A DNA stretch of 18,267 nt from an uncultured Actinomycetes bacterium. Its GTDB lineage: Bacteria > Actinomycetota > Actinomycetes > S36-B12 > UBA5976. The stretch is taken from the NCBI GenBank assembly GCA_903925705.1, contig CAIYGJ010000180.1:1-18267 (forward strand), written 5' to 3'. Within the stretch, counting starts at the first letter, position 1. Each line of letters begins with the position of its first letter. Under the pieces are notes generated by a model that did no database searches, was not told the DNA's origin, and saw only the letters and a program-made list of their open reading frames with translations. Positions 14,993-18,267 of the stretch are shown one piece after another. The position numbers were made by a program, and so were the translations under genes.

Positions 14993-14998
14993 ATTGTA
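14993..14998 (-). promoter_or_regulatory. Candidate -10 of the FAD oxidase leader
   Basis: TACAAT on the minus strand matches TATAAT in five of six positions. No convincing -35 is found at 16-18 bp, so an activator or a weak promoter is possible. A TTGACC lies too far upstream. The rest of the 14999-15062 gap shows only repeated TGACCC motifs. Confidence 0.45.
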
Positions 14999-15062
14999 AG
15001 CACAAAGTTGTTGACGCGTGGGTAACAGGGTCAAGAATTTTTGGGTCAGGAATTCTAGACAT

Positions 15063-15097
15063 AAAAATGGGCACCTCGTTACGAGATGCCCATTTTT
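15063..15097 (-). terminator. Intrinsic terminator after the aldehyde dehydrogenase gene
   Basis: A long hairpin AAAAATGGGCA.CTCG-TTA-CGAG.TGCCCATTTTT is followed by a U tract. The one non-canonical pair (C15074/A15086 on the plus strand) becomes a U-G wobble in the minus-strand RNA, so the hairpin is best formed by the aldehyde dehydrogenase transcript, whose stop lies 11 bp away. Confidence 0.92.
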
Positions 15098-15107
15098 GAG
15101 TAAGTGA

Positions 15108-16448
15108 TTAACCGTTAATACGAATGAGCTTCTTGTTTAAGAATTCTTCAATACCTAATGGACCAAGTTCGCGGCCGAAACCGGAACGCTTGGTGCCACC
15201 GAACGGAAGCTCTGGGGCATCCATACCAACACCGTTGACATAGACCATTCCGGTATCTAGAGCATCGGCAACTCGAAGCGCTTGCTTGTCATCAGTGGTA
15301 AACAGGTAAGAGCCCAGACCAAATTGAGAATCGTTGGCAATTCGAATTGCATCATCTTCATCCTTTGCGCGGTGAATCTGTGCAACTGGACCAAATAGTT
15401 CTTCGCGGAAGATTTCGTTATCCGTTGAAACTTCAGTGAGAACGCCAGCTGGGAAGAATGCGCCGTTGCGGGAACCGGCACTTGCCAACTTTGCGCCTTG
15501 CTTAACTGCGCGATTAACTTGCTCTTCAAGAATTTCAGCAGCACGCACCGAACTCAGTGGGCTAGAAATTTCCGCTGACATCATCGCCGATGTGAACTTT
15601 TCAACAAATTCGTCATAAAGACCGTCAACGACAACCATGCGCTTTGCCGCATTACATGCTTGGCCAGTGTTATCAATACGAGCAATAACAGCAGATTCGA
15701 TCACTGCATCCATGTCCTTGGTGCTAAGCAGGATGAATGCATCAGAACCACCAAGTTCCAAAACGCACTTCTTTAGGTGACGTCCCGCAATTTCTGCAAC
15801 TGCTGCGCCAGCGCGTTCTGAGCCAGTTAGCGATACGCCACGAATGGCTGGATGTGGGATCATGTCTGCAATTTGCTCATTGGATGCAAAGAGATTTACA
15901 TAGACGCCTTCTGGCACACCAGCATCAGTGAAAATCTTTGCAATGGCCAGAGCTGATTCTGGGCACTGTGGAGCGTGCTTCAAAATAACGGTATTACCAG
16001 CAACTAGGTTTGGGCCCGCAAATCGAGCAACTTGGTAAGCCGGGAAGTTCCACGGCATGATTCCTAGAATTGCGCCGACTGAAGACTTGCGCATAACGGC
16101 AGAACCGCCACCATCTGACAACTCGATTGGCATGTCAGCAAGTAATGTTTCTGCATTGTCGGCGTAATACTGGTAAATAAAACCAGAAAATTCAACTTCA
16201 CCTGCAGCGTCAGCGACTGGCTTTCCCATTTCGCGGTTGATGATCGCAGCAAGTTCATCTTGGCGATCGATATGCAGCTGGCCGATGCGATGAACAATGG
16301 CAGCACGATCTGCGATTGAAACTTTGCTCCAAGCCTTGTGAGCGTTGTCTGCAGAAGTAATTGCTTCGTTGCACTGGGCATCGGTTGCAGTTGCGAATTC
16401 TTGTTCAACTACTCCGGTTGCTGGATTAAGAACTTGATAGTGACTCAT
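15108..16448 (-). CDS. NAD(P)-dependent aldehyde dehydrogenase, succinate-semialdehyde dehydrogenase-like
   Basis: This is a 446 aa aldehyde dehydrogenase of the short SSADH/GabD1 type. It shows PWNFP with Asn134, the general base Glu231 in ELGGSD, and catalytic Cys265 in GQACNAAKR; the ELGGSD and QACNAAKR spellings and lack of an N-terminal extension are typical of this subgroup. It would oxidise succinate semialdehyde (or gamma-aminobutyraldehyde) to the acid. The ATG at 16448-16446 is chosen because AAGGAAG lies just upstream; a TTG 18 bases earlier also reads in frame but would absorb that site. It forms its own transcription unit, divergent from the Lrp gene, with a promoter at 16510-16539 and a terminator at 15063-15097. 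Confidence 0.92.
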   Translation of the reverse strand: MSHYQVLNPATGVVEQEFATATDAQCNEAITSADNAHKAWSKVSIADRAAIVHRIGQLHIDRQDELAAIINREMGKPVADAAGEVEFSGFIYQYYADNAETLLADMPIELSDGGGSAVMRKSSVGAILGIMPWNFPAYQVARFAGPNLVAGNTVILKHAPQCPESALAIAKIFTDAGVPEGVYVNLFASNEQIADMIPHPAIRGVSLTGSERAGAAVAEIAGRHLKKCVLELGGSDAFILLSTKDMDAVIESAVIARIDNTGQACNAAKRMVVVDGLYDEFVEKFTSAMMSAEISSPLSSVRAAEILEEQVNRAVKQGAKLASAGSRNGAFFPAGVLTEVSTDNEIFREELFGPVAQIHRAKDEDDAIRIANDSQFGLGSYLFTTDDKQALRVADALDTGMVYVNGVGMDAPELPFGGTKRSGFGRELGPLGIEEFLNKKLIRING

Positions 16449-16509
16449 GGGATCTTCCTTTTTCAAGACAGTCAGTTTTAAAGCCCGTTAGGCCTGGATG
16501 ATTCATTAA

Positions 16510-16539
16510 ACAATACCTAAGGAATTGCGCTGTTGTCAG
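16510..16539 (-). promoter_or_regulatory. Sigma-70-type promoter of the aldehyde dehydrogenase gene
   Basis: CTGACA (16539-16534) and TATTGT (16515-16510) on the minus strand are spaced by 18 bp. The predicted leader is about 55 nt. The promoter lies beside, and faces away from, the ACGAA repeats ahead of the Lrp gene. Confidence 0.5.
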
Positions 16540-16579
16540 GGGCTTTTTTGCGATTTCTGAAGTAAAAATAAGATTTTGG

Positions 16580-16638
16580 TACGAATATCGTGTGAATTTC
16601 ACGTAAATACCACGAAATCGCTTGTATTTAGTACGAAA
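16580..16638 (+). promoter_or_regulatory. ACGAA repeat array and palindrome ahead of the Lrp gene (candidate Lrp sites)
   Basis: ACGAA recurs at 16581, 16612 and 16633, spaced 31 and 21 bp, close to three and two helical turns. Between the first two lies GTGAA-T-TTCAC (16592-16602), a perfect 5 bp inverted repeat. The array is in the divergent region and fits the phased sites wrapped by Lrp/AsnC octamers. No plus-strand promoter is obvious. Confidence 0.45.
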
Positions 16639-16656
16639 ACCTATGAAACTAGAGGT

Positions 16657-17115
16657 ATGTCTAAAGTTGCCGTGCTCGACGATGTCTCAAAAGCCATCAT
16701 TGAGCAACTTCAGCAAGACGGTCGACGTCCTTACGCCACTATCGGTAAAGCCGTTGGATTGTCGGAAGCTGCAGTTCGCCAACGGGTTAGCAAACTTCTG
16801 GAAACCGGAGTTATGCAAATAGTTGCCGTTACGGATCCACTTCAAGTTGGTTTTAATCGCGAAGCGATGATCGGCATTGAAGTAGATGGAGACATGGAAG
16901 CCGTCGCCGACGTGCTTTCACTTATGGATGAGATCAGCTACATCATCCTGACAGCAGGCAGTTTCGATATCATCCTTGAAGTTGTTTGTGAAGACGATGA
17001 AGCACTTCTAGAAGTAATTAATCGTAAGATCCGTGCGATTCCTGGGGTCCGCCGCACGGAAACATTCATGTATTTGAAACTGCGCAAGCAGAGCTATACC
17101 TGGGGAACCCGCTAA
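16657..17115 (+). CDS. Lrp/AsnC family transcriptional regulator
   Basis: This is a 152 aa regulator with an N-terminal winged helix-turn-helix (about 8-50; ATIGKAVGLSEAAVRQRVSKL is the recognition region) and a C-terminal RAM effector domain (about 68-145; YIILTAGSFDIILEVV). Such proteins sense amino acids or related amines. ATG at 16657 is chosen; AGAGG lies only one base before it, so initiation may be leaderless or unusual. A reading from 16576 would run through the candidate operators and is rejected. It stands between the divergent aldehyde dehydrogenase gene and the aminotransferase, both likely targets, and probably regulates itself. Confidence 0.93.
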   Translation: MSKVAVLDDVSKAIIEQLQQDGRRPYATIGKAVGLSEAAVRQRVSKLLETGVMQIVAVTDPLQVGFNREAMIGIEVDGDMEAVADVLSLMDEISYIILTAGSFDIILEVVCEDDEALLEVINRKIRAIPGVRRTETFMYLKLRKQSYTWGTR

Positions 17116-17134
17116 CTAAAACATTGGATACGTA

Positions 17135-18267
17135 ATGACAGCACTAGAAGATAGAACAAAAAACTCCGCAACATCAGATATGGCGCGCGATCGGCTATGG
17201 ATGCACTTCACTCGTCACTCCACGTACGAAAATGGTGGCGAAGTTCCAATCATCACTCGTGGTGAAGGTGCATACATCTATGACGAACAAGGTCGTAAGT
17301 ACCTTGATGGTCTCGCCGGTTTGTTCACCGTTCAGATTGGCCATGGTCGTCGCGAACTTGCTGAAGCCGCAGCCAAGCAAATGCAGGAACTATCCTTCTT
17401 CCCACTTTGGTCCTATGCCCATCCAAAAGCAGTTGAACTTGCTGAGCGCCTAATCAGTTACGCGCCATCTTCGTTGAACCGCGTCTTTTTCACCACTGGT
17501 GGTGGCGAAGCCGTTGAGTCAGCTTGGAAAGCAGCCAAGATGTACTACAAGCTAACTGGTCGTCCGATGAAGCATAAAGTCATCAGTCGCGCAGTTGCAT
17601 ATCACGGCACCCCACAAGGCGCTTTGGCAATCACTGGTATTCCAGATGCTAAGAAGTACTTTGAACCGTTAACCCCAGGTGGTTTCCGCGTTCCAAATAC
17701 AAACTTCTACCGCGCTGAATATCACGCCGACGACATCAAGGCATTCGGTCGCTGGGCTGCAGATCGCATCGAAGAAGCAATTCTTTTCGAAGGTGCTGAC
17801 ACAGTTGCGGCAGTTTTCCTTGAGCCAGTACAAAACTCAGGCGGCTGCTTCCCACCACCACCGGGATACCTAGAGCGCGTTCGCGAAATTTGCGATCAGT
17901 ACGACGTATTGATGGTTGCAGATGAAACAATCTGTGCCTTTGGTCGCATTGGTGACATGTTTGCCATGAAGCGCTTCGGTGTGGATCCTGACATCATCAC
18001 AACTGCAAAGGGTATGACTTCGGGCTACTCCCCAATCGGCGCAATGCTAGTTGGCGACAAAGTATTCGAACCATTCAAGAAGGGCAATACTTACTTCGCA
18101 CATGGTTACACCTTTGGTGGTCACCCGGTATCGGCAGCTGTGGCTTTGGCAAACCTTGATATCTTCGACAAAGAAGGCATCAACCAGCATGTTCGCGACA
18201 ATGAAAACCAATTCCGTCAGACTCTTGAAAAACTTAAGAATCTTGACATTGTTGGTGACGTTCGTGG
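17135..18267 (+). CDS. Class III PLP aminotransferase (GABA/polyamine type), cut by window edge
   Basis: This is an omega-aminotransferase of the fold-type I class III group; 377 codons are visible and the C-terminus lies beyond the right edge. It shows LDGLAGLFTVQIGHGRREL (57-75), FFTTGGGEAVESAWKAA (118-134), FLEPVQNSGG (228-237), VADETICAFGRIG with Asp263, and the Schiff-base lysine Lys292 in TTAKGMTSGY. Relatives transfer the terminal amino group of GABA, putrescine, taurine or beta-alanine to pyruvate or 2-oxoglutarate. With a succinate-semialdehyde-type dehydrogenase and Lrp protein beside it, GABA or putrescine is the likely donor. ATG at 17135 follows the Lrp stop by 19 bp, so the two are probably cotranscribed. 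Confidence 0.93.
   Translation, partial: MTALEDRTKNSATSDMARDRLWMHFTRHSTYENGGEVPIITRGEGAYIYDEQGRKYLDGLAGLFTVQIGHGRRELAEAAAKQMQELSFFPLWSYAHPKAVELAERLISYAPSSLNRVFFTTGGGEAVESAWKAAKMYYKLTGRPMKHKVISRAVAYHGTPQGALAITGIPDAKKYFEPLTPGGFRVPNTNFYRAEYHADDIKAFGRWAADRIEEAILFEGADTVAAVFLEPVQNSGGCFPPPPGYLERVREICDQYDVLMVADETICAFGRIGDMFAMKRFGVDPDIITTAKGMTSGYSPIGAMLVGDKVFEPFKKGNTYFAHGYTFGGHPVSAAVALANLDIFDKEGINQHVRDNENQFRQTLEKLKNLDIVGDVR

Noticed and set aside
16576..16656. 27-residue N-terminal extension of the Lrp regulator
   Set aside because: It runs through the candidate operator repeats, and the typical Lrp N-terminus begins after 16657.

Overview
The window looks like a chromosomal segment from a low-GC actinobacterium, possibly a streamlined freshwater lineage such as Nanopelagicales/acI. 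The reasons are the actinobacterial layout of the division and cell-wall (dcw) cluster, an mraW-type RNA ahead of rsmH, a DUF3040 gene, a SAV_6107-type HEPN gene with DUF6504, and a perfect actinobacterial LexA box, all in DNA that reads as moderate rather than high GC. The placement is inference; no rRNA or other marker gene is present.

Layout: (1) Positions 1-4537, minus strand: start of the dcw cluster, reading mraZ, mraW-type RNA, rsmH, ftsL-like, ftsI, murE (cut by the left edge). From rsmH to murE every junction is a 4-base ATGA or GTGA overlap. mraZ is preceded by a promoter embedded in G-rich repeats of about 10 bp period, which look like MraZ operators, and a second, inverted copy lies about 70 bp away. 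(2) 4679-6422, minus: DUF3040 membrane protein, MaoC-like hydratase and a membrane-anchored GH25-like protein that starts at TTG just after the MaoC stop. (3) 6540-12179, minus: a probable SOS mutagenesis operon led by a LexA box: DUF6504, SAV_6107-type HEPN, DnaE2 and a catalytically intact DinB. (4) 12244-18267: genes that fit polyamine/GABA breakdown. On the minus strand are an acetylpolyamine-deacetylase-like protein and a PuuB-like FAD oxidase behind a structured leader of about 190 nt, and a separate succinate-semialdehyde-dehydrogenase-like gene with its own promoter and terminator. On the plus strand are an Lrp/AsnC regulator and a class III aminotransferase (cut by the right edge).

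How the parts work together: region 1 makes septal peptidoglycan and the divisome. Region 3 is damage-inducible translesion synthesis. In region 4 the deacetylase would release free polyamines, the oxidase and aminotransferase would make aldehydes, and the aldehyde dehydrogenase would pass the carbon to succinate, with the Lrp protein probably sensing an amine or amino acid. The points that most deserve a second look are the LexA-headed four-gene operon with two uncharacterised proteins, the three-way-junction leader ahead of the FAD oxidase, and the paired MraZ boxes. No tRNA, rRNA, CRISPR array or mobile element was seen.
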